Source: Adiantum capillus-veneris (lineage: Eukaryota > Streptophyta > Polypodiopsida > Polypodiales > Pteridaceae). From it: 64,000 bases of DNA. Below the pieces are notes generated by a model. The model was given only the letters and a program-made list of their open reading frames with translations, made no database searches and was not told where the DNA came from. The translations under genes and the position numbers were made by a program. This document shows positions 52,861 through 62,952 of this stretch, one piece after another (the first letter of the stretch is position 1; each line of letters begins with the position of its first letter). The stretch spans positions 152,613,293 to 152,677,292 of the forward strand of contig CM043958.1 in assembly GCA_014529385.2 (NCBI GenBank), given 5' to 3'.

Positions 52861-54260
52861 GAAGATAATTTTACCTGGATATTGTTATCACTCTTGGATA
52901 CATGCCTACTTAACTGATTTTAAATTTATCTTCAATCGCAAGGATATCATAGAGTTTTATTTTTAATGCAATCTTGGAATTCTTAAGAGGCAATAACTCC
53001 AAAATGCCTCTCTAAGGTGATCCAATTGTTTGTATGCAATGGTGAAGTTGTATGATGTTGCAAAAATTTATCATGGAGTGAAGTAAACAAACATCGAGCT
53101 TGCTCATCTTTTGTTGTATATTGTATCAAGATTTGCCTTTTGTACTCTGCGCCCTTCTATAGTGGCTTAACAATAGACCACACTACTTTTGCATTAAGTA
53201 AACCTTTATTTTATTTGCAAGTGTCAAACCCTTGGCCATTGAATTGTGAATATTTTTATCTCTCCCTCCCCGTCCAATGATGGTTCCCTTTGCATGTAGA
53301 GAAGACAAAGAGGAAGGTCTTACCAATTGATTGGCATAGTCTAATTCTCATGTGCAAGTTAACATCAAGCTAAAAATTATCAACATGTGTGATAGATATA
53401 GCAATATTATTTGAATGTTCAAGAAAAATAGAAGTAACTTTTACAACGGTAAACACTTATTTGAAGCCCTTATTGCTTGATGATCAAAGTTTATCCTCTT
53501 CTTGGCTGCCAAAAGAATTCACACTCAAATATCTGATGTTTTTAATCAATGGTAGTGGCGGGAATGGGCAATTGACAAAGTGCTTAAGTGTTGTTTTAAC
53601 GAGGAAGTGAAAAGTACTTTGAAAAGGAGGGCCTTGATAATAATTTATAATGGCAAAGGAGGTGGAAAATTAAAGCCTACCAAGTAGAAATGTGTCACTA
53701 GATGTAGTAATGGGAACAAGGACCACAGAGCCTTTTAAGAATATGACGTGGCAAAAAGAACACATCATTTAAGAGATGGTTAGACATGGTAGGTGCAATC
53801 TAGCCATGGACTACATGTGGCATAGAGTACACAAGAGATTATGTTGGGCAATAGCAAGTAATCTAGTCAACAACAATTATGTGTATTAGGAGCCAAGTTC
53901 GACTCGATGCAAGGCTTTGACTGGTTGCTAAATTGGCATGCATAAGCAATACATGGAGATTGAGACATGTTGTAGATCTTGTGGAGCATTATTGCAACAC
54001 GCAAAAACACATGGGTGGGACCCGATGGTCCAAAGCAATAGGTGCATGCAAGCTTATTGCAAATAGCGAGCCAAATACAAGGGAGATGGTGTGCATGTCA
54101 AGGCTTGATGCAATCCATGATGACTCTAGTGGAGCCCAGGTTAGACAAGGAAACTTGCAAGTTAAATTAGGGCAAGTAACTTGTTAAGGCTGCTAGCAAT
54201 ATCCGATAAATAAAGAGTGTCAAGCTATCAACAACTGGTGCAATTAAAGAGCACGCACAT

Positions 54261-54276
54261 GTGTGTGTGTGTTTGT

Positions 54277-54321
<45 letters not shown>
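54261..54321. repeat. Compound (GT)n(GA)n microsatellite
   Basis: GT tract with one TTG break, followed by a GA tract. The right arm has only a CA tract here (57026-57055), so this is one of the few clear differences between the arms. Confidence 0.95.
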
Positions 54322-54328
<7 letters not shown>

Positions 54329-54435
54329 GAGGATTGGATTGATAAGGCATCTTTTACAAGATATGATTGTCCTTTAGCCACATAGAAAATAAATATCCAA
54401 GAGTGGTTTCCCATCACCAAAGTGTCTAATTGTGC

Positions 54436-54440
54436 ACACA

Positions 54441-54471
<31 letters not shown>

Positions 54472-54476
54472 CACAC
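54436..54476. repeat. (CA)n microsatellite
   Basis: CA units with one interruption. The mirror position in the right arm is the GT tract at 56873-56915. Confidence 0.95.
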
Positions 54477-54499
54477 CAATTTGAAGGAAATGATTTTTG

Positions 54500-54990
54500 A
54501 TTCAACAATTCAATGGCGGCATTTGAAGTTGAGGGCTTCACGGAGTCCTCTAAGCTATGTCCATGTAGCTATGTATTTTAATCCAAAATGGTGGTCTAGC
54601 CTAAGAGCAAACGGTGAAGCTCCACGAAATGGAAAGCTTTAAGAGCTTTCAACATGAAGCATTTTTTGCTAGCGATGCCAAAGACATAGTACTCACAAAA
54701 TGGCGAAGCTTGAAGCTCTCTCCATGTCAATCTAATCACAAATATGTAGACAATTTTGGGATTTACATCTCAAATCCACTCTCTACAAATGATGAATTTT
54801 GAGAGCAAAAACAACAATTTTAGTGCGAGCTATCTGAGATATGGTGAGTATGTTAAACTCCCAAAGGCCTCACACCATATCTGGCGGTCAAACACCATAC
54901 CATGGTGGCTTCAAGAATTAACTTCCAACCATGGGCTAAGAGAAAACTTAAGCCATGAAAACAAGGACCGTAGTGAGCCTAAGGGGAAGG
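54500..54990 (+). pseudogene. gag fragment of the LTR-A Ty3 family, left arm
   Basis: Mirror copy of the minus-strand gag at 56349-56845. Recognisable pieces in shifting frames: 'LPWWLQELTSNHG' region, 'KWRSLKLSPCQS'-like text and 'MKHF' in place of 'MKQF'. It stops at 54990 within the Lys/Gly-rich spacer after the capsid region, exactly at the inner edge of the inverted repeat. It has more frameshifts than the right-arm copy. Confidence 0.75.
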
Positions 54991-55680
54991 GGAGAAGAAG
55001 ACGGAGATTCTTGCTCAACAGTATATAGTGTGTGTGTGTTGAGTAGAAAAGAATTGGTTATGTCTAAAATGCCAACCTCTCTCTTTTTTTGTCGACCCCA
55101 CTTCCCATTTTTGTTGCTGGCTGGCTTCTCATTGGCTCCATTGCAGAGCTACCAATAACAATTCAGAACATCGTTGATAGCGCTTGGACAAGTGTCCCCC
55201 TTATCCCCTTATTGGAGCGCTTAGTTAATTAAAAATAATTTAATTTAACTCTCATTGGACCTTTTAGTCTTCTTGCCAATAGGAATCAAGTAAGCCATTG
55301 GGCTGTTGGATGCTCATTGGACCCCTTGGTAGATTGTCCAATAGTCTTCTAGGGAGCTTAATTTCTATTAGTTCTTTTATCAAGCATTTGTAAGTTGATT
55401 AGACTAATTTTTCTCTAGCCTAATTCTCATTGGTCCACCAATATGGCCATCCAATAGGATTTGAGGGGACATTGGGGGCATTTGGGCTAGGAGCCTGCCA
55501 TGTGTCCATTATTCCCTTTGTGTAAATGGAGAGCTTGGGAGAGTGTGTGTGTGTTTCTCTATCTTTCCCTACCTTTAGGGCTCGCCCCCTCCTTCCTAGG
55601 ATGTGGGAAGACTTTTTAGTCTTCCCATAATCGTCCAATTTCCCCCCTTTTGGCCATTGGACTTATTAATATAGATTTCG
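54991..55680 (-). mobile_element. LTR-A fragment in the spacer of the inverted repeat
   Basis: On the minus strand this is collinear with about 6390-7040 of the solo LTR: 'TTTACACAAAGGGAATAATG', 'CCTATTGGATGGC', 'CAATGAGAATTAGGCTAGAG' and 'TGGGGTCGAC' recur in order. It directly follows the protease relic in the minus-strand reading, so most of pol has been deleted from this element copy. Confidence 0.82.
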
Positions 55681-55685
55681 GAACC

Positions 55686-56105
55686 TTAGCTTATTGACTT
55701 ATTGAAAGCTTGCTTATATACAATGGGTATGGTGCTACCCGACTCCTTGGCATCTATGTACATATATTTTTCCCTGTACCTAAAGTATGTTTGTCTTTCA
55801 GGGAATTTAACATTGGCATCCATGCGATCAAACCATGGTGCCCCTAGGTTTACATCCTCATGTTTGAGAGGAGAGATGAAGAAATCCTCCTTGTCCACAT
55901 AGCTTTGGACATGGAGCCTCAATTTCCCAATTAAGGGAGTGACTGAGACTTCTTGTCCCTTGAAAGCACCATTGAAAGGTAGGGCATCTCCCATCTCATA
56001 GGCTTGGATGCCTAGCTTGGTGGCCAACTCTGTGGATATGAGATTGTGTGTAGAACCAGGATCAAAGAGAATGAAAGCATCATGTTCTCTTATGACATAG
56101 AGGAG
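55686..56105 (-). pseudogene. Protease of an LTR-A family Ty3 element
   Basis: Minus strand: 'REHDAFILFDPGSTHNLIS' with D-P-G-S-T in place of D-S/T-G, then an open frame from 56027 to 55686 with 'FNGAFKGQEVSVTPLIGKLR' and 'DVNLGAPWFDRM', which is the 'ILGxxWL' end of a retropepsin. The frame to gag is shifted by a small deletion near 56098. The coding half is unusually well preserved (113 codons open). Confidence 0.82.
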
Positions 56106-56845
56106 ATCCTTTGTGATGAGAATCCTCTTCTTGAATTTTGACTATGGAAGCTCTAGGAGGCTCATTACGTGTATTCTTGTGGGGGCAAGCACGATAGGCA
56201 TGTCCCTGCTCCCCGCACTTGAAACAATGGTTATCTTTTCGATAACGCTCTAGCTCTTCAGGAGAGAGTATATTTTTGCCTTTAAAAACTCCCTTCTCCT
56301 TGGCTTTGTTGTTGTTGGAGTTGCCTTCGGGAGACTTTTGGACGTTGTCCTTCCCCTTAGGCTCACTACGGTCCTTGTTTTCCATGGGCTTAAGATTTCT
56401 CTTAGCCCATGGTTGGAAGTTAATTCTTGAAGCCACCATGGTATGGTGTATGACCGCCGATATGGTGTGAGGCCTTTGGGAGTTAACATACTCCACCATA
56501 TCCTCAGATAGACTCGCACAAAATTGTTGTTTTTGCTCTCCAAAATTCATCATTTTGTAGAGAGTGGATTTGAGATGTAAATCCCAAAACTTGTCTACAT
56601 ATTTGTGAATAGATTGACAAGGAGAGAGCTTCAAGCTTCGCCATTTGGTGAGTACTTTGTCTTTGGCATCGCTAGCCAAAAACTGCTTCATGTTGAAAGC
56701 TCTTAAAGCTTTCCATGTTCGTGGAGCTTCACCGTTTGCTCATAGGCTAGACCACCATTTCCTGGATTGAAAATACATAGCTACATGACATAGCTTAGAG
56801 GACTCCGTGAAGCCCTCAACTTCAAATGCCGCATTGAATTGTTGG
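56080..56845 (-). pseudogene. gag of an LTR-A family Ty3 element (capsid and CCHC knuckle)
   Basis: Minus strand from 56845: 'QQFNAAFEVEGFTESSKLCH', one TGA near 56745, then an open frame 56691-56080 of 203 codons. It has 'MKQFLASDAKDKVLTKWRSL', 'YVNSQRP' and the knuckle 'CFKCGEQGHAYRAC' (C-x2-C-x4-H-x4-C, about 56230). This is the best preserved gag in the window and defines the ~45 residues deleted from element 2. The outer part lies in the right arm of the inverted repeat, the inner part in the spacer. Confidence 0.88.
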
Positions 56846-56871
56846 AATCAAAAATCATTTCCTTCAAAATT

Positions 56872-56872
<1 letters not shown>

Positions 56873-56915
<43 letters not shown>
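56873..56915. repeat. (GT)n microsatellite
   Basis: About 21 uninterrupted GT units. Confidence 0.96.
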
Positions 56916-56916
<1 letters not shown>

Positions 56917-57026
56917 ACAATTAGACACTTTGGTGATGGGAAACCACTCTTGGATAATAATTTTCTATGTGGCTAAAGGACAATCATATCTTGTCAAAGC
57001 ATAGCCTTATCAATCAATCACTCACT

Positions 57027-57057
<31 letters not shown>

Positions 57058-58487
57058 GCGTGCTCTTTAATTGCACCCAAGTTGTTGATAGCTTGACACT
57101 CTTAATTTATTGGATATTGCTACGCAGCCTTACACAAGTTACTTGCCCTAATTTAACTTGCAAGTTTCCTTGTCTAACCTGGGCTCCACTAGAGTCATCA
57201 TGGATTGCATCAAGCCTGACATGCACACCATCTCCCCTTGTATTTGGCCTCGCTATTTGCAATAAGCATGCACTGCACCTATTGCTTTGACCATCGGGTC
57301 CCACCCCAATTGTGCTTTTTGCGTGTTGCAACTAATGCTCCACAAGATCTACAACATTGTCTCAACTCTCCATGTATTGCTTATGCATGCCAATTTAGCA
57401 ACCAGCTCAAAGCCTTGCATCGAGTCGACCTTGGCTCCTAATACACATAATTGTTTTGACTAGATTACTTGCTAATTGCCCAACATAATCTCTTGTGTAC
57501 TCTATGCCACATGTAGTCCATGGCTAGATTGCACCTACCATGTCTAACCATCTCTTAAATGATGTGTTCTTTTTGCCACGTCATATTCTTAAAAGGCTCT
57601 GTGGTCCTTGTTCCCATTACTACATCTAGTGACACATTTCTACTTGGTAAGGCTAATTTTCCACCTCCTTTGCCATTATAAATATATTATCAAGGCCCTC
57701 CTTTTCAAAATGTAACTTTTCACTTCCTCGTAAAACAACACTTAAGCACTTAGTCCAATCGCCCATTCCCGCACTACCATTGATTAAAAACCATCAGATA
57801 TTTGAGTGTGAATTCTTTATGGCAGCCAAGAAGAGGATAAACTTTGAACATCAAGCAATAAGGGCTTCAAATAAGTGTTTACCGTTGTAAAAGTTACTTC
57901 TATATTTCTTGAACATTCAAATAATATATGCTATATCTATCACACATGTTGATAATTTTTAGCTTGATGTAACTTGCACATGAGAATTAGACTATGCCAA
58001 TCAAATTGGTAAGACCTTCCTCTTTGTCTTCTCTACATGCAAAGGGACACCATCATTGGGACGGGGAGGGAGAGATAAAAATATTCACAATTCAATGGCC
58101 AAGGGTTTGACACTTGGCAAATAAAATAAAGGTTTACTTAATGCAAAAGTAGTTGTGGTCTATTGTTAAGCCACTATAGAAGGGCGCAGAGTACAAAAAA
58201 GGCAAATCTTGATACAATATACAACAAAAGATGAGCAAGCTCGATGTCTTGTTTACTTCACTCCATGATAAATTTTTGCAACATCATCACAACTTCACCA
58301 TTGCATACAACAATTGGATCACCTTAGAGAGGCATTTTGGAGTTATTGCCTCTTAAGAATTCCAAGATTGCATTAAAAATAAAACTCTATGATATCCTTG
58401 CGATTGGAAAGATAAATTTAAAATCAGTTAAGTAGGCATGTATCCAAGAGTGATAACAATATCCAGGTAAAATTATCTTCTCCTTTT

Positions 58488-58700
58488 TTAAACATCTTTT
58501 TGAGGACATAATTTGGATGATCCATTGCTAGAATTCATCCATTGGGAGTTGGCTAGAGGTTTGCTTGGCATGGAGACAATCCCAAATAAGGATTTCCTAC
58601 CTAGGATATTGGCCACTGAATTATCTTTCCCTTTTATGTACTTGCTCTCAAAATTGTATTCTTTCAAAGTGACCTCCATATCCTTTGCCTACAAGTTCTT
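58488..58700 (-). pseudogene. Ty3/gypsy RNase H relic, right arm inner copy
   Basis: Open for 63 codons with 'EVTLKEYNFESKYIKGKDN' and 'SVANILGRKSLFGIVSMP'. It is the clearest copy of this relic and the reference used to identify the others. Confidence 0.62.
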
Positions 58701-60039
58701 GTGAGAGCGATTAAGTATTTTTTACTCATTAATAAGATCATTTTTGTTCACTTTTTTGAATACTTTCAATTTTGGGGTGGATTTTACTTAACTGCTTGAG
58801 AGAGCAATTAAGTATTTTTTGTTCATCAATAAGATCAACTTTGTTCACTTTTTTGAATAGTTCCAATTTTGGGGTGGATTTTGCTTGATTGCATTAGATA
58901 ATCAAAAATCTTGCTGGAATTAGTGATTGTGTGTGGGTTTAGGCATTTGAACTAGCGTTCAAATGAATGCTTTTAGTCTCTATTTTTTTAGAGATGATTG
59001 GAAGCAAAAATCATTTCTTTCAAAATTGCTGTGCATGTTTGTGTGCACTTAGACACTTTGGTGATAGGAGCATAGCTTGACACATCTGATTTATCGACTA
59101 TTGCTACTACGTATCCTTACCCAAGTTACTCACCCTAATTTAAGTTGTAAGTTTTCGTCTCTAAACTGGGCTCCACTAGAGTCATAATTGATTGCATCAA
59201 ATGTTGACATGCACACCACACCATCTCCCCTTGTATTTGGCCTCGCTGTTTGCAATAAGCACGCACTACACCTGTTGCTTTGATCATTGGGTGCCACCCC
59301 AATTGTGCTTTTTCCGCACTGTAACTCTTGCTCCACAATATCTATAACGTTGTCTCAACTCTCCATGTATTGCTTATGCTACGAATTTTGTAACCATCTC
59401 AAAGCCTTACGTTCAGCCGACCTTGACTCCCAACACACACGTATTTGTTTTGGCTAGATTATCTGCTAGTTGCTCAACATAATCTCCTGTGTACTCTATT
59501 TCACGTGCATTCCATGCTTGCTTGCACCTGCCATGTCTAACCAACTCTTAAATGGTGTGTCCTTTTTGTCACATCATATTCTTAAAAGTCTTTGCGGTCC
59601 TTGTTCCTATTACTACATCTAATGACACGTTTCTACTTGGTAAGGCTAATTTTCCACCTCGCTTGTTGCCATTATAAGAATATCATCAAGGCCCTCCTTT
59701 CCAAAATGAAACTTTCCACTTCCTCATAAAACAACACTTAAGCACTTAGTCCAAGCGCCCATTCAAAGACTACCATTGATCAAAGACATCAAATATTTGA
59801 GTGTGAATTCTTTATAGCGACCAAAAAGGGGATAAATGTTGAACATCAAGCAATAAGAGCTTCAAATAAGTGTTTACCATTGTAAGTTTCTTGAAATTTC
59901 AAATAATATATGCTATATCTATCACACATGGTGATAATTTTAGATTGATGTAACTTGCACATTAGAATTAGATTATGCCAATCAAATTGGTAAGACCTTC
60001 CTCTCTATCTCTCTCTGCATGCAAATGGTCACCGTCATT

Positions 60040-60068
60040 GGGGCGGGGGGGGGGGGGGGGGGGGGGGG
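60040..60068. repeat. G-rich homopolymer run
   Basis: GGGGC followed by about 24 G; mirror of the C run at 51266-51300. Confidence 0.95.
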
Positions 60069-60212
60069 AGATAAAAATATTCACAATTCAATAGCCAAGG
60101 ATTTCACACTTGGAAAAAAAAAAGGTTTACTTAATGCAAAAGCCAATGTGGTCTATTGTTGAGGGGTGAAGAGTACAAAGAAGGCAATGCTTGATACAAT
60201 ATACAACTAAAG

Positions 60213-60416
60213 ATGAGCAAGCTCGATGACTTGTTTACTTCACTCCATGATGATAAATTTATGCAATATCATGACAATTGCACCATTGCTTACAACACAT
60301 GGATCACCTTAGAGACGCATTTTGGAGTTATTGCCACGAATTCCAAGATTGCATTGAAAATAAAACTGTATGATCTCCTTGCGATTGGAAAGATAAATTT
60401 AACATCGGTTAAGTAG
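60213..60416 (+). pseudogene. Ty1/copia gag-like fragment, right arm
   Basis: Same 67-residue string as 50920-51123. It stops at TAG just before the junction with the antisense RNase H relic (about 60480). Confidence 0.4.
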
Positions 60417-60497
60417 GCATTCATCCAAGATTGATAATAATACCCAGGTAAAATTCTCTTCTCCTTTTTTGAACATCTTTATGAGGACATAATTTGG

Positions 60498-60730
60498 ATG
60501 ATCCATTGTAAGAATTCATCCATTGGGAGTTGGCTAGAGGTTTGCTTGGCATGGAGACAATCCCAAGAAAGGATTTCCTACCTAGGATATTGGCCACTAA
60601 ATTATCTTGCCCTTTTATGTACTTGCTCTCAAAATTGTATTCTTCAAAGTAACCTCCATATCCTTTGTCTCATGTTGAGGCCAGCCTGGGTGAGAATCCA
60701 TTTTTTTTGCTTTGGTGATCATTGTTGAGC
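60498..60730 (-). pseudogene. Ty3/gypsy RNase H relic, right arm second copy
   Basis: Minus strand: 'WILTQAGLNMRQRIW' and, in another frame, 'EYNFESKYIKGQDNLVANIL'. The equivalent plus-strand relic lies at about 50606-50840. The plus-strand frame over it (76 codons) is a shadow. Confidence 0.5.
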
Positions 60731-60739
60731 ACAAATTTG

Positions 60740-61015
60740 TGGCCAACTATCATCATCCTAGCCATGTGTGCAAAGCCCATGTGAAAGATATATGAATCCT
60801 AGTCAACATCCCATAAGAATATTATGATGTCACTTTGTTCTTATCTGGAGATCGCATCTAGCTCTACAAAAGAGACATTTGTTGTACAACTTTTTGCATC
60901 ATAAATCAAGTCTATTTTTCAACCATCTCCTTTGTATATTGAGCTCTCAATGAGTCACTAGATTATGTATACATTAACTATGTGTAAGTTAGAAAAAAAC
61001 ACTAAGTACCCAACA
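60740..61015 (+). mobile_element. LTR-like block (unit A type) in right arm, 5' truncated
   Basis: Ends AAGTACCCAACA, followed by the primer-binding-like TGGTATCAAAGCC at 61026. Confidence 0.45.
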
Positions 61016-61509
61016 CAACTTAATTTGGTATCAAAGCCTTTAGCTAGATTAGCACTTTGCAATCCAATTAGATCCTAGGAATTCTCTATGCTAGATTTCA
61101 TTGACAAATCTTCTTGGCCATTGCAATCGCTAATTCAACACCACCTTTGTATCTACATAATCAAATTACATTACATAATTGCCTGCTTTTGAAGCCAATT
61201 TGTGATGGGAGGTGTAGGAATTTAGAACCATTACCCAAAAAGAATGATTAAGAACATGAGATTATATTAATTGCATACATCCACACGTTCTTGAGAGAGC
61301 GATTAAGTATTTTTTTGTTCATCAATAAGATCAACTTTGTTCACTTTTTTGAATACTTCCAATTTTGGGGTGGATTTTGCTTGATTGCATTAGAAAATCA
61401 AAAATCTTTCTGCAATTAGTGATTGTGTGTGGGTTTAGCCATTTAAACTAGCTTTCAAATGAATGCTTAGTCTCTATTTTTTTTAGAGATGATTGGAAGC
61501 AAAAAAAAA

Positions 61510-61830
61510 AAAAAGGTGTTCTAAACTCAAAGATTCTTTAAAATTCTCAGTTCATCTCCACGCAGGTCTTCGATGGCCACTCTGTGTGTGTGTGTGTGTG
61601 TGTGTGCGGGTCCCTGTCTACAAAACAGTGAAGCTTTCTCTCTTGTGCTCGCTCGGCTTGTTACGCACACCCCTGGTTCTCCTCAGTCATGGCGACTTCG
61701 TTCACCTCCATGCTGCTTTCCCATGGCCACTCTATCTCAGTGGCTCCCTGTCTACGAAGCAGTGATTCTCTCTCTCTGGGCACGTTACGCACACCCGTTC
61801 ATAGCCATGTGTGACCTTCCATATCCATTG
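61510..61830 (+). repeat. Inserted block with a ~150-bp internal duplication (right arm)
   Basis: 'GATGGCCACTCT' at 61572 and 'CATGGCCACTCT' at 61722 each start a unit that continues to 'CCCTGTCTAC' and 'ACGCACACCC'. The first unit carries a GT microsatellite. Same block as at 49500-49830. Confidence 0.75.
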
Positions 61831-62085
61831 CGAGTTGGCTAGAGGTTTGCTTTTGGCATGGAGACAATCCCAAGAAAGGATTTCCTACCTAGGATATTGG
61901 CCACTAAATTATCTTTCCCTTTTCTGTACTTGCTCTCAAAATCGTATTCTTTCAAAGTGACCTCCATATCCTTTGCCTCATGTTGAGGTCAGCTTGGGTT
62001 AGAATCCATTTTTATGCTTTGGTGATCATTGTGGAGCACAAATCTGTGGCCAAGTAATTGGTGTCTCCAAAGCCATAAAAGGTAA

Positions 62086-62423
62086 TGATACTATACAGAG
62101 TGTGAGCTTTGTAGCACCTTCAACTCATGTGTGAATCTTCTATCCATATCATCTTCCTAGCCATGTGTGCAAAGCCCATGTGAAAGATACATGAATCCTA
62201 GTCAACATCCCATGTGGTATATAAGAATATTATGATGTCTCTTTGTTCTTATCTGGAGATCGCATCTAGCTCTACAAAACAGACATTTGTTGTACAACTT
62301 TTTGCATCATAAATAAAGTCTATTTTTCAACCATCTCCTTTGTATATTGAGCCCTCAATGAGTCACTAGATTATGTATACATAACTATGTGTAAGTTATG
62401 AAAAAACACTAAGTACCCAACAC
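62086..62423 (+). mobile_element. LTR-like block (unit A type) in right arm, complete
   Basis: Begins TGATACTATACAGAG and ends AAGTACCCAACA, with the primer-binding-like site at 62433. It is collinear with 385-720. Confidence 0.5.
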
Positions 62424-62952
62424 AACTTAATTTGGTATCAAAGTCATTAGCTAGATTAGCACTTCTCAATCTAATTAGATCCTAGGAATTCTCTATGCTA
62501 GATTTCATTGACAAATCTTCTTGGCCATTGCAATCGCTAATTCAACACCCCTTTGTATCTACATAATCAAACTACATTACATAATTTCTTGCTTTTGAAG
62601 CCAATTTGTGATGGGAGGTGTAGGAGTTTAGAACCATTACCCAAAAAGATTCATTAAGAACATGAAATTGTATTAATTGCATACATCCACACATTCTTGA
62701 GAGAGTGATTAAGTATTTCTTGTTCATCAATAAGATCAACTTTGTTCACTGTTTTGAATAGTTCCGATTTTGGGGTGGATTTTGCTTGATTGCATTAGAA
62801 AATCAAAAATCTTGCTACAATTAGTGATTGTGTGTGCATTTAGCCATTTGAACTAGCTTTCAAATGAATGCTTAGTCTCTAATTTTTTTAGAGAGGATTG
62901 GAAGCAAAAATCATTTCTTTCAAAATTGGTGTGCGTGTTTGTGTGCACTTGG

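Larger units (their letters stand above)
48388..54990. repeat. Left arm of a 6.6-kb inverted repeat
   Basis: The reverse complement of this arm matches 56349-62952 end to end, with coordinates summing to about 111340 at every point checked. Examples: 50608-50838 minus and 60498-60728 plus encode identical 76-residue strings; 50920-51123 minus and 60213-60416 plus encode identical 67-residue strings. Differences are single bases, small indels and microsatellite lengths. The arm contains minus-strand LTR-like blocks, plus-strand RNase H relics and, at its inner end, a plus-strand gag fragment. Confidence 0.92.
56349..62952. repeat. Right arm of the 6.6-kb inverted repeat
   Basis: Mirror of 48388-54990. 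The inner edge is the last shared base of 'CCTTCCCCTTAGGCTC...' and the outer edge follows 'GTGTGCACTTGG'. In this orientation the unit A pieces read in the same direction as at 1-7889, so this arm resembles the original and the left arm the inverted copy. Confidence 0.92.

Noticed and set aside
60498-60728. 76-codon plus-strand frame, identical in the left arm on the minus strand
   Set aside because: Identity reflects the inverted repeat, not selection; the opposite strand reads as Ty3 RNase H.
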